Source: Pseudonocardia sp. HH130630-07
GTDB taxonomy: Bacteria > Actinomycetota > Actinomycetes > Mycobacteriales > Pseudonocardiaceae
Length of the DNA stretch: 64,000 bases
Direction of reading: 5' to 3'
Assembly: GCF_001698125.1 (NCBI RefSeq)
Contig: NZ_CP013854.1
Location: forward strand, 5,828,001 to 5,892,000
Position numbers and translations under genes: made by a program. Positions within the stretch are counted from its first letter, which is position 1, and each line of letters opens with the position of its first letter. The notes under the pieces were generated by a model. That model did not search any database. It saw nothing but the letters and a program-made list of their open reading frames with translations, and was not told the origin of the DNA. Of this stretch, positions 44,797-53,017 are shown in pieces.

Positions 44797-45866
44797 GGCT
44801 CGCCGGCGATCCACACCGCCCGGATCGCCCGGGTGGCGGTGATGTCCGTGGCCGGGTCGCCGTCGACGAGCAGGAGGTCGGCGCGCCGGCCGGGTGCGAT
44901 CCGGCCCCGGTCGGTGAGCCCGAACCGGGCGGCGGGCAGCGAGGTGGCCGCGACGAGCGCGTCGACCGGCGGGTACCCCGCCCCGACCAGCAGTTCCAGT
45001 TCGTGGTGCAGGCTCGCCCCGAGCGGGATCGAGAACGGCAGCCCCGGCTGCTCGACCGAGTCCGTCCCGGCCAGCACCGGCACCCCGGCCTCCCGCATCG
45101 CCCGCACCGAGTCCCGGGCCGCCCCGTAGGTCTCCCCCGGTGCGGCCCGGGCCGCGGTGAGCACCTCCGCGACGGTGAGGGTGGGGATCGCCAGCCGTCC
45201 CCCGGCCGTCATCGCCGCGGCGAGGTCGGCACCGACCGGGGTGCCGGTCGGGACGTGGGTGAGGACGTCGGCGCCCGCCTCGTGGGCGAGCACGAACGCG
45301 TCGTGATGGCTCGCGTGCGCGACGACCCGGCGGCCGAGCGCATGCGCCTCCCGCACCACCGCGGCGACCACCTCGGGCGACGGTCCGCCGCGGCCGGGGG
45401 CCTCGACCACCACCTTGAGGTAGTCCGATCCGTCGGCGATCCGGCGGGCGACGCCCTCGGCGGCCGCGTCCGGATCGGTCACCACCGCGTACTCCGGCAT
45501 CCCGAAGCGGGAGTGCGGCCCGGCCGGGCCGATCACCGGTACCCCGGCGCTGAGCAGGTCGGCGGTGCCGGTCTCGGCCCGTAGCGCCGCCGTCGTCGAC
45601 GCGGGCCAGGAGGCCATGTCGAACGCGGTCGTCACACCGTGGGCGGCGAGCGCGTCGAGGTGGCGGCGGGTGGTGAGGTGCACGTGCGCGTCGATCAGGC
45701 CCGGCAGCACGGTGCCACCCGCCCCGTCGACGACCTCCGCCCCCGCCGGCACGGCGGCCCCCGGCCCGGCGGCGACGACCGTGCCGCCGTCGACGACCAC
45801 GGTGCCGGTCCCGGCGGAGCGCTCCCCGTCGAAGATCCGGACTCCGGTGATGGCGATCGTGCTCAT
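44784..45866 (-). CDS. Amidohydrolase family protein
   Basis: 360 residues, ATG after GGGAGAACG. Motifs in order: LPGLIDAHVHLTT (HxH), YLKVVVEAPGRGG (bridging lysine candidate), VVAHASHHD and LTHVPTG (histidines), AGTDSVEQ (final aspartate), and a C-terminal GRRADLLLVDGDP strand. This is the imidazolonepropionase-like amidohydrolase group, related to the enzyme at 15667-16893. It is divergent, across 285 bp, from the lanthipeptide synthetase gene. Confidence 0.88.
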   Translation of the reverse strand: MSTIAITGVRIFDGERSAGTGTVVVDGGTVVAAGPGAAVPAGAEVVDGAGGTVLPGLIDAHVHLTTRRHLDALAAHGVTTAFDMASWPASTTAALRAETGTADLLSAGVPVIGPAGPHSRFGMPEYAVVTDPDAAAEGVARRIADGSDYLKVVVEAPGRGGPSPEVVAAVVREAHALGRRVVAHASHHDAFVLAHEAGADVLTHVPTGTPVGADLAAAMTAGGRLAIPTLTVAEVLTAARAAPGETYGAARDSVRAMREAGVPVLAGTDSVEQPGLPFSIPLGASLHHELELLVGAGYPPVDALVAATSLPAARFGLTDRGRIAPGRRADLLLVDGDPATDITATRAIRAVWIAGEPYRR

Positions 45867-46087
45867 CGTTCTCCCGTCCTCGGGCTGGGCGCCGGGACGG
45901 GGCGCCCGTCCTCGCGTCCATCGTCGCCGCCGCGGGCCGGTACCGCCGGACGACCGGGTGCGCCACGTCCAGACCTGCCACCCGAACGCGCTATGGACGC
46001 TGTCCCGCGGTGCAGATTTTCGGCCTGTGCGCGCCTGTCCTGTTGCGCCACAACGCCTTCGATGGCCAGGATCGAGCAGCGCCGAGG

Positions 46088-46111
46088 GTGACTGAACGTA
46101 AGTGACCGAAC
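46088..46111 (+). promoter_or_regulatory. Direct repeat GTGACTGAAC/GTGACCGAAC upstream of the lanthipeptide locus
   Basis: GTGACTGAAC at 46088-46097 and GTGACCGAAC at 46102-46111, 14 bp apart, 41 bp upstream of the synthetase start. Lantibiotic morphogen operons are usually activated by a response regulator that binds repeated sites; this pair is a candidate. No regulator gene of that type lies adjacent. Confidence 0.4.
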
Positions 46112-46151
46112 ACCTTCCGTGCGTTCCCTGATGGCTCGACGGAGGAGGACC

Positions 46152-48734
46152 GTGCAGCAGCGGTACTGGGCGCACTGCCGGTCCGACCCGACGTTCTACG
46201 ATCGGCCCGAGGCCCGCGACGACCGGCCGGGTGACCGGTACGACGGGTCGGCCGCCGTCCCGGACGGATGGCGCGAGGTCCTCGACCCGACCTGGCGTCA
46301 CCTGGCCCCGCCGCGGACGCGACTGCCCGACCAGGGCTGGAAGATCCACGTCTCGGCGCTGCTCGACAACGCCGAGCGCGTACTGGCCGCGGTGGCGGCG
46401 CACTGCGTCGCGACCGGGACGCCGTTCAAGCACCTCCGGTCACGCCGCGTCCTGCTGTCCGGCAACGCGAAGGACGCCGACCGGGCGAGCAGCGGCAAGT
46501 TCGTCACCGTCTACCCCCGCGACGACGCCGACCTGGCCGGCCTGCTCGCCGGGCTCGCCCCCCTCCTGGCCGGCGAACAGGGACCACGGATCCTCAGCGA
46601 CCTGCGCATCGGCGACGGGCCGTTGCACGTGCGCTACGGCGGCTTCCGGCACCTGTGGTGCGACGACACCGACGGCGCTCGCGTCCCCGCCGTGCGCCGT
46701 CCGGACGGGGCTCTGGTCCCCGACCGGCGCCTGCCCCGGTTCGTGGTCCCGGACTGGGTCGACGTTCCCGGCTGCCTCGTCCCGCACCGCGACGCGACCG
46801 TCACCGGCGGCTCGGCTCTGCCCTTCACGGTGACCTCGGCCGTGCGGTTCTCGAACGCCGGCGGGATCTACCGGGCCGTCCCGGGCCCCGGCACCCCCGC
46901 CGCCGGTCTCGGCGGGACCGTCGTCCTCAAGGAGGCCCGCCCGGATGCCGGTTGGGACGCCTCCGGACGCGACGCGGTGGCCCGCCTGGCCCACGAGCAC
47001 GCGATGCTGCGGCGGCTGTCCGGGATCCCGGGGCTGCCCCGGTCCGGTGAGATCGTCGTCGCCGGCGGGCACCACTTCCTGCCCCTGGAGACGATGCCCG
47101 GCAGCACCCTGTCGACCTGGGTGGCGCGGAACCTGCCGGCGCAGGACCACGACGCTGCGGCCGGCGCCGGGTACGCGCGGCGGGCCACCGCCGTCGCCGA
47201 CCGGATCGACGCCGTCGTCGCCGCCGTGCACGCCCGCGGGATCGCGATCCGGGACCTGAACCCGGACAACGTCCTGGTCGACGACACCGACGACATCGAC
47301 GACACCGACGGCACCGTCCGGGTCTCGCTCGTCGACTTCGAGGTCGCCGGTGATCTCGACGACCGCGACGGCCACGGGCTGGGCACCCCCGGCTTCCGGC
47401 TGCCCGGGCGGCCGGCCGGACGCGCCGCCGACGACCACGCCCGCGCGGTGCTGCGGCTGTGGATGTTCCATCCCACCGCCCCGCTGCTCGAGGTCTCCCG
47501 GGCCCCGCTGGCCGGGTGGATCGACCACGCCCGGAGCCGGTTCGCACTCGGCTCCCGCTGGTCGGACCGGATGGCGCGGGACCTCGGCGTCACCGGGGAA
47601 CCGGCCGGCGCCGGCGCGCTCGGCCCCGGTCTGGTCGCCGGGATCCTCGGCTCGGCCACCCCGGACCGCCGGGACCGGCTGTTCCCCGGCGACATCGCCC
47701 AGTTCGACGTCGACGGGCTGTGCTTCGGCCACGGGGCCGCCGGCGTGCTGCACGCCCTGCGCGTGGCCGGCGCCGACCCGCGCCCCGCGCACGAGGCCTG
47801 GCTGCTCGACGCGCTCGCCCGGTACGAGCCCGACCGGGCCGGGCTGTGGCTCGGTGCCCCCGGGATCGCCTAAGCCCTCGACGGCCTCGGGCACACGGAG
47901 ATCGCCGGGGACCTGCTCCGGAACCACCTCGACCGCGCACCCGGTACGGACCCCGGCGTGCGCGGCGGACTCGCCGGGACCGCGCTGGTCGCCCTGGACC
48001 TCGCCGCCACCCACGACGACAGCGACCTGCAGGCACGCGGCCTCGCCATCGCCGAGCGACTCGCCGGCGCGGGCGAGCACGGTCCGGGCCCGACGGCGGC
48101 CGGGTTCCTCGACGGCTGGTCCGGGATCTGCCTGCTGCACGTCCTGGCGTTCGAGCGGACCGGCGACCCGGTGTGGCTCGACCGGGCCGGTACCGCGCTG
48201 CGCCGCGACCTGGCCCGCTGCCGGACCACCGGCGACGGCACCCTGGAGGCCGAGGACCCCGGCCACCCGCGGACGCTGCCCTACCTCGCCCGTGGCAGCG
48301 CCGGGGTGGCGCTGGCCGCGCTCGCGCTCGCGCGCCACGATCCCGGCCACGCCGGCGTGGCCGCGCTGCCCGGCCTGCTCGCCGCCTGCCGCACCGGCTT
48401 CGTCGTCCACCCCGGTCTCGGCCTCGGCGCCGCCGGACTCCTCCTCACCCTGGCCGGCGCACCGCCCGACCCGGCGACCACCCGGGTCATGGACGAGCTG
48501 ACCGCCTTGGTCGGGCGCCTCGCCGCCCCGGCCGGACCGGGCATCGCCGTCGGCGGTCACCAGCTGCTGCGGCTGTCCACCGACGTCGACACCGGCAACG
48601 CCGGCGTCCTGCTCGCGCTCGCCGCCCGCGGCGGGCACCCCTCGATCCTGCCCCTCCCCGGCCACGCGCACCGGTCCCCGACCGCCGGCGCCGGCCCCCT
48701 GACTTCGACCGGATCCGGTCGGGGAACCCACTGA
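46152..48734 (+). pseudogene. Class III lanthipeptide synthetase (LanKC/RamC-like) interrupted by an ochre codon
   Basis: GTG at 46152 follows GGAGGAGG and gives QQRYWAHCRSDPTFYDRP, the usual LanKC opening. The order is an N-terminal lyase-like region (about 1-200), a Ser/Thr-kinase-like domain (K260 in VVLKEA, D368 in IRDLNPDN, D395 in LVDFE), and a LanC-like cyclase. Codon 574 is TAA (47871-47873), inside GLWLGAPGIA-stop-ALDGLG where a Tyr-like residue is expected. The frame then stays open to 48734 with a normal cyclase (GLAGTALVALDLA, GWSGICLLHVLAF, GSAGVALAALALA). Without the stop the protein would be 860 residues, the family's normal size. As read, only lyase and kinase would be made. 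A single TAC/TAT-to-TAA change or a base-call error would explain it. Confidence 0.87.
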
Positions 48735-48748
48735 GAGAGGAACCAGCC

Positions 48749-48847
48749 ATGGACACCATCCTGGAGCTGCAGAACATGACCGCCGAGACCCTCGAGAACG
48801 GCGAGTACGGGCACAGCAGCCGGGTCAGCCTGCTGCTCTGCGACTAG
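48749..48847 (+). CDS. Class III lanthipeptide (SapB/RamS-like) precursor with a single labionin-type ring
   Basis: 32 residues, ATG eight bases after AGAGAGGA and 14 bp downstream of the synthetase frame. The leader carries I-L-E-L-Q at positions 4-8, the class III recognition motif (LFDLQ in RamS). The core is S24-R-V-S27-L-L-L-C31-D, an exact Ser-x2-Ser-x3-Cys labionin/lanthionine signature. It is nearly identical to the first ring of RamS/SapB (SRASLLLC). The peptide ends one residue after that Cys, so the second ring of SapB is absent. The predicted product is a short hydrophobic, surface-active morphogenetic peptide. No dedicated ABC exporter gene is adjacent. Confidence 0.88.
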   Translation: MDTILELQNMTAETLENGEYGHSSRVSLLLCD

Positions 48848-48882
48848 GAACCGCCGCGGTCTGACGACCGGGGAGCGGCTCG

Positions 48883-48948
48883 CCGGTGGGGCCTGCACCA
48901 CGCAGGCCCCACCGGCCCTCCGGCCCCGCCTGCATCGAAGGATGCAGG
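48883..48948 (+). terminator. Two tandem hairpins after the lanthipeptide precursor
   Basis: First stem: 14 perfect base pairs, CCGGTGGGGCCTGC (48883-48896) with GCAGGCCCCACCGG (48902-48915) and a 5-base loop. Second stem: CCTGCATC (48929-48936) with GATGCAGG (48941-48948) and a GAAG tetraloop. They begin 36 bp after the precursor stop, consistent with transcript termination or 3'-end protection of the small mRNA. Confidence 0.75.
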
Positions 48949-49049
48949 TCCCCGATCACCCACCTTCCTCCGATGTGTCGGCCCACCGGCCCGCTGCAGG
49001 CTTACCGCACCGGGCGGTGACCCAGCCTCCCCCGACACCGAGGACGATC

Positions 49050-49292
49050 ATGAGCGACACCGGTACCGGCCAGGACCCGACCGGACCCTCCGGCCCCGCA
49101 CGCCCCGCACCGGGCGGGCCGCCCCGCTGGGTGCTGTGGGCCGCGCTGGTCGCACTGCTCACCGTCAACGGCGCGGCGTCGCTGTCGTCGCTGCCCACCG
49201 TCGTCGGGGTGGTGTTCGGGCTGCTCGCCCTCGGCGTCGGCGCGCTGCTGGTCCGTGACCACCTCCGTCGGCGCAACCGCGTCTGGACGTGA
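49050..49292 (+). CDS. Small two-helix membrane protein, unknown
   Basis: 80 residues, ATG preceded by GAGGA. A Gly/Pro-rich N-terminal tail of about 25 residues is followed by two hydrophobic helices (WVLWAALVALLTVNGAAS and VVGVVFGLLALGVGALLV) and a basic end, RDHLRRRNRVWT. I do not recognise a family. It is downstream of the lanthipeptide terminator hairpins, so co-transcription is doubtful. It could still be an accessory such as an immunity or export helper; nothing in the sequence proves this. Confidence 0.6.
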   Translation: MSDTGTGQDPTGPSGPARPAPGGPPRWVLWAALVALLTVNGAASLSSLPTVVGVVFGLLALGVGALLVRDHLRRRNRVWT

Positions 49293-49302
49293 GGGCCCCG
49301 GG

Positions 49303-50082
49303 TCAGCGCCGGCGGTCGAGGATCGCCGTGATCTCCTCGGCCGACTTCGCGTACGGGTGCGGCGCGACGTCGAACACCGGCCGGACCGAGTCGTCGCGCT
49401 CGATCCCGAGCCGGTCGAACAGCACCGCCCGCGCCGCCTTGTCCTTCTCCGACTCCTGGATCGCGTAGGTCAGGACGTCGTCGACGTACGCAACCGGCAC
49501 GACGACGGCCCCGTCGCCGTCGGCGACGACCAGGTCGTCCGGACGCACCGGCTGCCCGCCGATCTCGACGGTCATGCCGTGCCCGCCCCACTCCACCCGG
49601 CCCTGGTACATCGGCTGCACGATCCACCGCGACCACACCGGCAGGTGCTTGCTCGCCAGCGTCTCGTCGGTGTCCCGCGCACCACCGTTGGTCAGGCACC
49701 CGCGCGCGCCGAGCGCGGCGTACATCATCGAATCTGCCGAGCCGACCGCGGGCGTCGCGGTGTCACAGGTGTCGACGACGAGGAAGGTGTGCTCGTCGAT
49801 CTGGTCGGCGAGGTCGTTGGCGAAGACCTTCCCGTACCAGTACTCGTAGGCCCACTTCGTGTAGTCCTGCGGCGACATCGTCGGCACCGTCTGCTGCGTC
49901 GGCACATGCCGACACGTCGTGGCGAACCCCGCCGCCTTCGTCCGCCACAACGGACGGATCTCCGGCGACACCGTCCCCGTGTGATGCAGACCGACCCAGT
50001 CCAGACCATCACGGACATCGGTCACCCGCAGCTTGCTGACGGTGTCCAGAACTTCCTTCTTGCGTTCACTGCTCAGCGACAA
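49303..50082 (-). CDS. RraA family protein (aldolase/dimethylmenaquinone-methyltransferase-like fold)
   Basis: 259 residues, TTG start preceded by GGAACGGAAGAG. The RraA-type active-site pattern is clear: MMYAALGARGCLTNGGARDTDE, then a late LVVADGDGAVVVPVAYVDDVL. Homologues include 4-hydroxy-4-methyl-2-oxoglutarate aldolases and oxaloacetate decarboxylases, and others occur in sugar and sugar-acid catabolic operons. It lies downstream of a sugar ABC operon on the same strand but is separated from it by an IS element inserted 22 bp before the start. The insertion may have cut it from its native promoter. Confidence 0.83.
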   Translation of the reverse strand: MSLSSERKKEVLDTVSKLRVTDVRDGLDWVGLHHTGTVSPEIRPLWRTKAAGFATTCRHVPTQQTVPTMSPQDYTKWAYEYWYGKVFANDLADQIDEHTFLVVDTCDTATPAVGSADSMMYAALGARGCLTNGGARDTDETLASKHLPVWSRWIVQPMYQGRVEWGGHGMTVEIGGQPVRPDDLVVADGDGAVVVPVAYVDDVLTYAIQESEKDKAARAVLFDRLGIERDDSVRPVFDVAPHPYAKSAEEITAILDRRR

Positions 50083-50104
50083 CGCTCTTCCGTTCCTGTG
50101 TGAG

Positions 50105-51089
50105 TGAGGTGTTCTCAGTAGTGGTGGTCGTTCCGCTGCGACACGCCGAGGGAGTGGAGATGTCTAGGACATGGGGCAGGGCCCCGGTAGAGCAGTTGGT
50201 CGACCAAGATCAACGAACTCTCCGAGGCCCCGCATGTCCGATCCTGTCACCTACACCGCTGTCCTCCCGATCGGGGAGCACACCGTGGCCTACCTGGCTC
50301 GGCTTCTGGCCGCTCAACGCTGTCGCCGCGGTACCCGCCCCCGGCGGCGGGCGTTGACCCCGTTCGCCCAGGCAGTGCTGGTGATCCGCTGGTTCTGCGA
50401 CGCCACCCGGGTCCGGCACCTGGCCCGCGACAACGCGATCAGTACCGCGACCACCTATCGCTACCTGCACGAAGGCATCGACGTCCTCGCCAGCGCCGCA
50501 CCCGGGCTGCACGGTGCCCTGCTCGCCGCCCGCCTCGCCGGACACACCCACGTTCACCTGGACGGCACCCTGATCGCCACCGACCGCTGCCGCGCGCTCG
50601 GCCCCACCGCGGGGGTCGACCTGTGGTGGTCGGGTAAACACCACCGCCACGGCGGGAACGTCCAGGTCGTGTCCGCCCCGGATGGATGGCCGCTATGGAC
50701 ATCCCCGGGAAGACCCGGGCGCGAACACGACGTGACCTGTGCCCGAGCCCACCCCGGTCTGCTCGAAGACCTCGATCACTGGATCGATGATGACCACGCC
50801 GCGCTGGGCGATCTCGGCTACGAAGGTGAGGCCCACCGACTCACCGTGCCGATCAAACCCATCCCCGCCGGCGGCCGAACAGTCGATCAGCGCACCGTCA
50901 ACAGCCTGCACTCAGCCACCCGAGCACTCGCCGAACGAGCAAACGCCCTGCTCAAGACCACCTTCGCAACGCTACAGCGAGTCACCCTCTGTCCCTGGCG
51001 CACCGGCGCGATCACCGCCGCCGCGCTCGTGTTACTCCACACCGAATACGACCGCACAACATGATCACCACGCTACTGAGAACACCTCA
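50105..51089 (+). mobile_element. IS5-type insertion sequence, about 985 bp
   Basis: Perfect 17-bp terminal inverted repeats: TGAGGTGTTCTCAGTAG at 50105-50121 and its complement at 51073-51089. Weaker similarity (TGGTG) extends inward. They enclose one intact transposase gene. Flanking 5-mers are GTGAG on the left and GTGTG on the right, so a target duplication is imperfect or the exact ends are off by a few bases. Intact repeats and an open transposase suggest a recent, possibly active copy. Confidence 0.88.
50234..51064 (+). CDS. IS5 family transposase (DDE_Tnp_4 type)
   Basis: 276 residues from an ATG at 50234, within the inverted repeats. An N-terminal helix-turn-helix region (LTPFAQAVLVIRWFCDATRVRHLARDNAISTATTYRYLHEG) precedes a DDE domain: HVHLDGTLIATDR (first Asp), GREHDVTCAR (second Asp), DLGYEGE (Glu region). 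Base use is slightly less GC-rich than neighbouring genes. A longer reading from 50171 is possible, but the ATG fits the usual MSDPVTYTA-type start. Confidence 0.88.
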   Translation: MSDPVTYTAVLPIGEHTVAYLARLLAAQRCRRGTRPRRRALTPFAQAVLVIRWFCDATRVRHLARDNAISTATTYRYLHEGIDVLASAAPGLHGALLAARLAGHTHVHLDGTLIATDRCRALGPTAGVDLWWSGKHHRHGGNVQVVSAPDGWPLWTSPGRPGREHDVTCARAHPGLLEDLDHWIDDDHAALGDLGYEGEAHRLTVPIKPIPAGGRTVDQRTVNSLHSATRALAERANALLKTTFATLQRVTLCPWRTGAITAAALVLLHTEYDRTT

Positions 51090-51207
51090 GTGTGCTCCGT
51101 CGGATGCGGACGGATTCCGGTTCTCGATCGGTCGTGCGGCCTCCGTGGGGTCGGTGGGACGGGCACGGAGCCCGACCGGGCCCCGCGGGTTCTGTGACCG
51201 GCGCCGC

Positions 51208-52047
51208 TCATCCACGGAGCCCGGTCGTGGCGATGCCGTTGACCAGCAACCGCTGGAAGGCGATGAACACCCCGAGCACCGGGAGCAGCGACACCACCGA
51301 CATCGCGAACAACGCCCCGAATGCGGACTCGGCGTTCGCGTCGACGAAACCGCGCAGCGCGAGCGGGACGGTGTACATCTCGGTGTCGGTCAGGTAGATG
51401 AGCGGGGTGAAGAAGTCGTTCCAGCTGTAGATGAACGTGAAGATCGCGGTCGTGGCCAGCGCCGGCTTCGCGAGCGGGAGCAGGATCCGCCAGAAGATCT
51501 GCAGGTGACCGCAGCCGTCGAGCCGGGCGGCCTCGTCCAGCTCACGCGGGATCGCCCGGAAGAACTGCACCAGCAGGAACACGAAGAAGGCGTCGGTCGC
51601 CAGCAGCTTCGGCACGACGAACGGGAGATAGGTGTTCACCCAACCGAACTCGCGGAACATCAGGTACTGCGGGATGAGGATCACGTGGTGCGGCAGCAGT
51701 AACGTGCCGATCATCAGCGCGAACAGCACCCGGCGGCCGCGGAAGTCGATGCGGGCGAACGCGTAGGCGGTGACCGAGCAGGCCAGCACGTTCGCCACCA
51801 CGCAGGCCACGGCGACCAGCAGGGAGTTGAGCAGGAACTGGCCGAATCCCACTCCGCCGAGTCCGGCCCAGCCCTCGGCGTAGGCGCTCCAGGTCGGGTC
51901 CGGCCCGGGCAGCAGCCCGGGATCCCCGATCCGGCTGTCGTCCCGGACCGACGCGCTGACCATCCAGGCCAGCGGGTAGAACATGACCGACGCCATGGCG
52001 AGGAGCAGCAGGTGGCGCAGGAACTCCGGTCGGCGCAGCATCGTCAT
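51208..52047 (-). CDS. Carbohydrate ABC transporter permease (MalG type)
   Basis: 279 residues; the ATG overlaps the stop of the preceding permease gene by one base (TGATG). Six membrane helices with the cytoplasmic EAA loop ELDEAARLDGCGHLQIFWRILLPLAKPAL near residue 190. The C-terminal FQRLLVNGIATTGLRG is typical of MalG-like subunits. It forms the inner-membrane channel with the adjacent MalF-type subunit. No ATPase gene is in the operon, as is normal in actinomycetes, where a shared MsiK-type ATPase serves many sugar importers. Confidence 0.92.
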   Translation of the reverse strand: MTMLRRPEFLRHLLLLAMASVMFYPLAWMVSASVRDDSRIGDPGLLPGPDPTWSAYAEGWAGLGGVGFGQFLLNSLLVAVACVVANVLACSVTAYAFARIDFRGRRVLFALMIGTLLLPHHVILIPQYLMFREFGWVNTYLPFVVPKLLATDAFFVFLLVQFFRAIPRELDEAARLDGCGHLQIFWRILLPLAKPALATTAIFTFIYSWNDFFTPLIYLTDTEMYTVPLALRGFVDANAESAFGALFAMSVVSLLPVLGVFIAFQRLLVNGIATTGLRG

Positions 52048-53003
52048 CAGCGGTCTCCGTAGAACACGAACCTGCGGGAGGCCAGGAACAGCAACGCGGT
52101 CACCGACGCGGCCACGACCAGCAACGCCCAGCCGAGCGCCGAGGCGTAGCCCATCTCGAAGTTGGTGAATCCGCGCTGGTAGAGGTAGAGGGTGAAGAAC
52201 AGCGTCGAGCTGGCCGGCCCACCGGTACCGTTGCTCACGATGTAGGCGGTGTTGAACGCCTGGAACGCGTTCACCGTGCTCATCAGCACGTTGAAGAAGA
52301 TGATCGGGCTGAGCATCGGCAGCGTCACCGAGAAGAACCGGCGTACCGCACCCGCGCCGTCGATCCGGGCCGCCTCCTGAAGCTCCGCCGGGACCTGGCG
52401 GAGCCCGGCGAGGAAGATCAGCATCGGGGCACCGAACTGCCACACGTTGAGCGCGATCAGAGTGCCGAGCGCGGTGTCCGGCGTGCCGATCCAGGAGAAG
52501 TCGGTGTCGATGCCGACCAGGCCGAGACCGGCGTTGAACAGCCCGTCCTCACCGAACACCGACCGCCACAGGATCGCGATCGCCACGCTGCCCCCGATCA
52601 GCGACGGCAGGTAGAAGACCGCGCGGTAGACCGGCAGCCCGCGCACCCCGCGGTCGAGGACCATCGCGAGCAGCAGCGCGAACACCACGACCAGCGGCAC
52701 CGACAGGAACAGATAGGCCAGGGTGACCCCCAGCGAGGTCCAGAACCGCGGGTCGTCGGTCAGCATCCGGACGTAGTTGTCGAGGCCGGACAGCCGGGGC
52801 ACGCCGAGGATCGAGTAGTCGGTGAACGACAGGTAGAGCGAGGCCAGGATCGGTCCGCCGACGATGACCACGATCCCCAGGAGCCAGGGGGTCAGGAACA
52901 GGTAGCCGGCGAGGTCGTCACGGCGCTGCCGGGAGGGGCGGCGCCGGGGCGGCGGGTCGGGGCGGGCGGAGATGGGGCGATGCGACGTCGTCGTCGATGC
53001 CAT
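52047..53003 (-). CDS. Carbohydrate ABC transporter permease (MalF type)
   Basis: 318 residues. A basic N-terminal tail is followed by six helices. The EAA loop is ELQEAARIDGAGAVRRFFSVTLPMLSPIIFF near residue 215, and the N-terminal segment GYLFLTPWLLGIVVIVGGPILASLYLSFTDY is characteristic of sugar permease subunits. It pairs with the next permease. It lies 14 bp downstream of the binding-protein gene and is followed by a TGATG overlap, so the operon is tightly organised. Confidence 0.92.
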   Translation of the reverse strand: MASTTTSHRPISARPDPPPRRRPSRQRRDDLAGYLFLTPWLLGIVVIVGGPILASLYLSFTDYSILGVPRLSGLDNYVRMLTDDPRFWTSLGVTLAYLFLSVPLVVVFALLLAMVLDRGVRGLPVYRAVFYLPSLIGGSVAIAILWRSVFGEDGLFNAGLGLVGIDTDFSWIGTPDTALGTLIALNVWQFGAPMLIFLAGLRQVPAELQEAARIDGAGAVRRFFSVTLPMLSPIIFFNVLMSTVNAFQAFNTAYIVSNGTGGPASSTLFFTLYLYQRGFTNFEMGYASALGWALLVVAASVTALLFLASRRFVFYGDR

Positions 53004-53017
53004 GTGGGGTCCTCGGT

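Noticed and set aside
46119-46151. Earlier GTG/ATG starts for the lanthipeptide synthetase
   Set aside because: The GGAGGAGG site lies between them and GTG 46152, and the family N-terminus begins at the latter.
50096-51094. A GTGTG target-site duplication around the IS
   Set aside because: The left GTGTG is two bases away from the inverted repeat and the directly adjacent 5-mer is GTGAG, so no exact duplication can be assigned.
51090-51207. Terminator after the sugar operon (GGGTCGG...CCGACC and CGGGC/GCCCG pairs)
   Set aside because: Short, interrupted stems in very GC-rich sequence. It is not distinguishable from background by eye.
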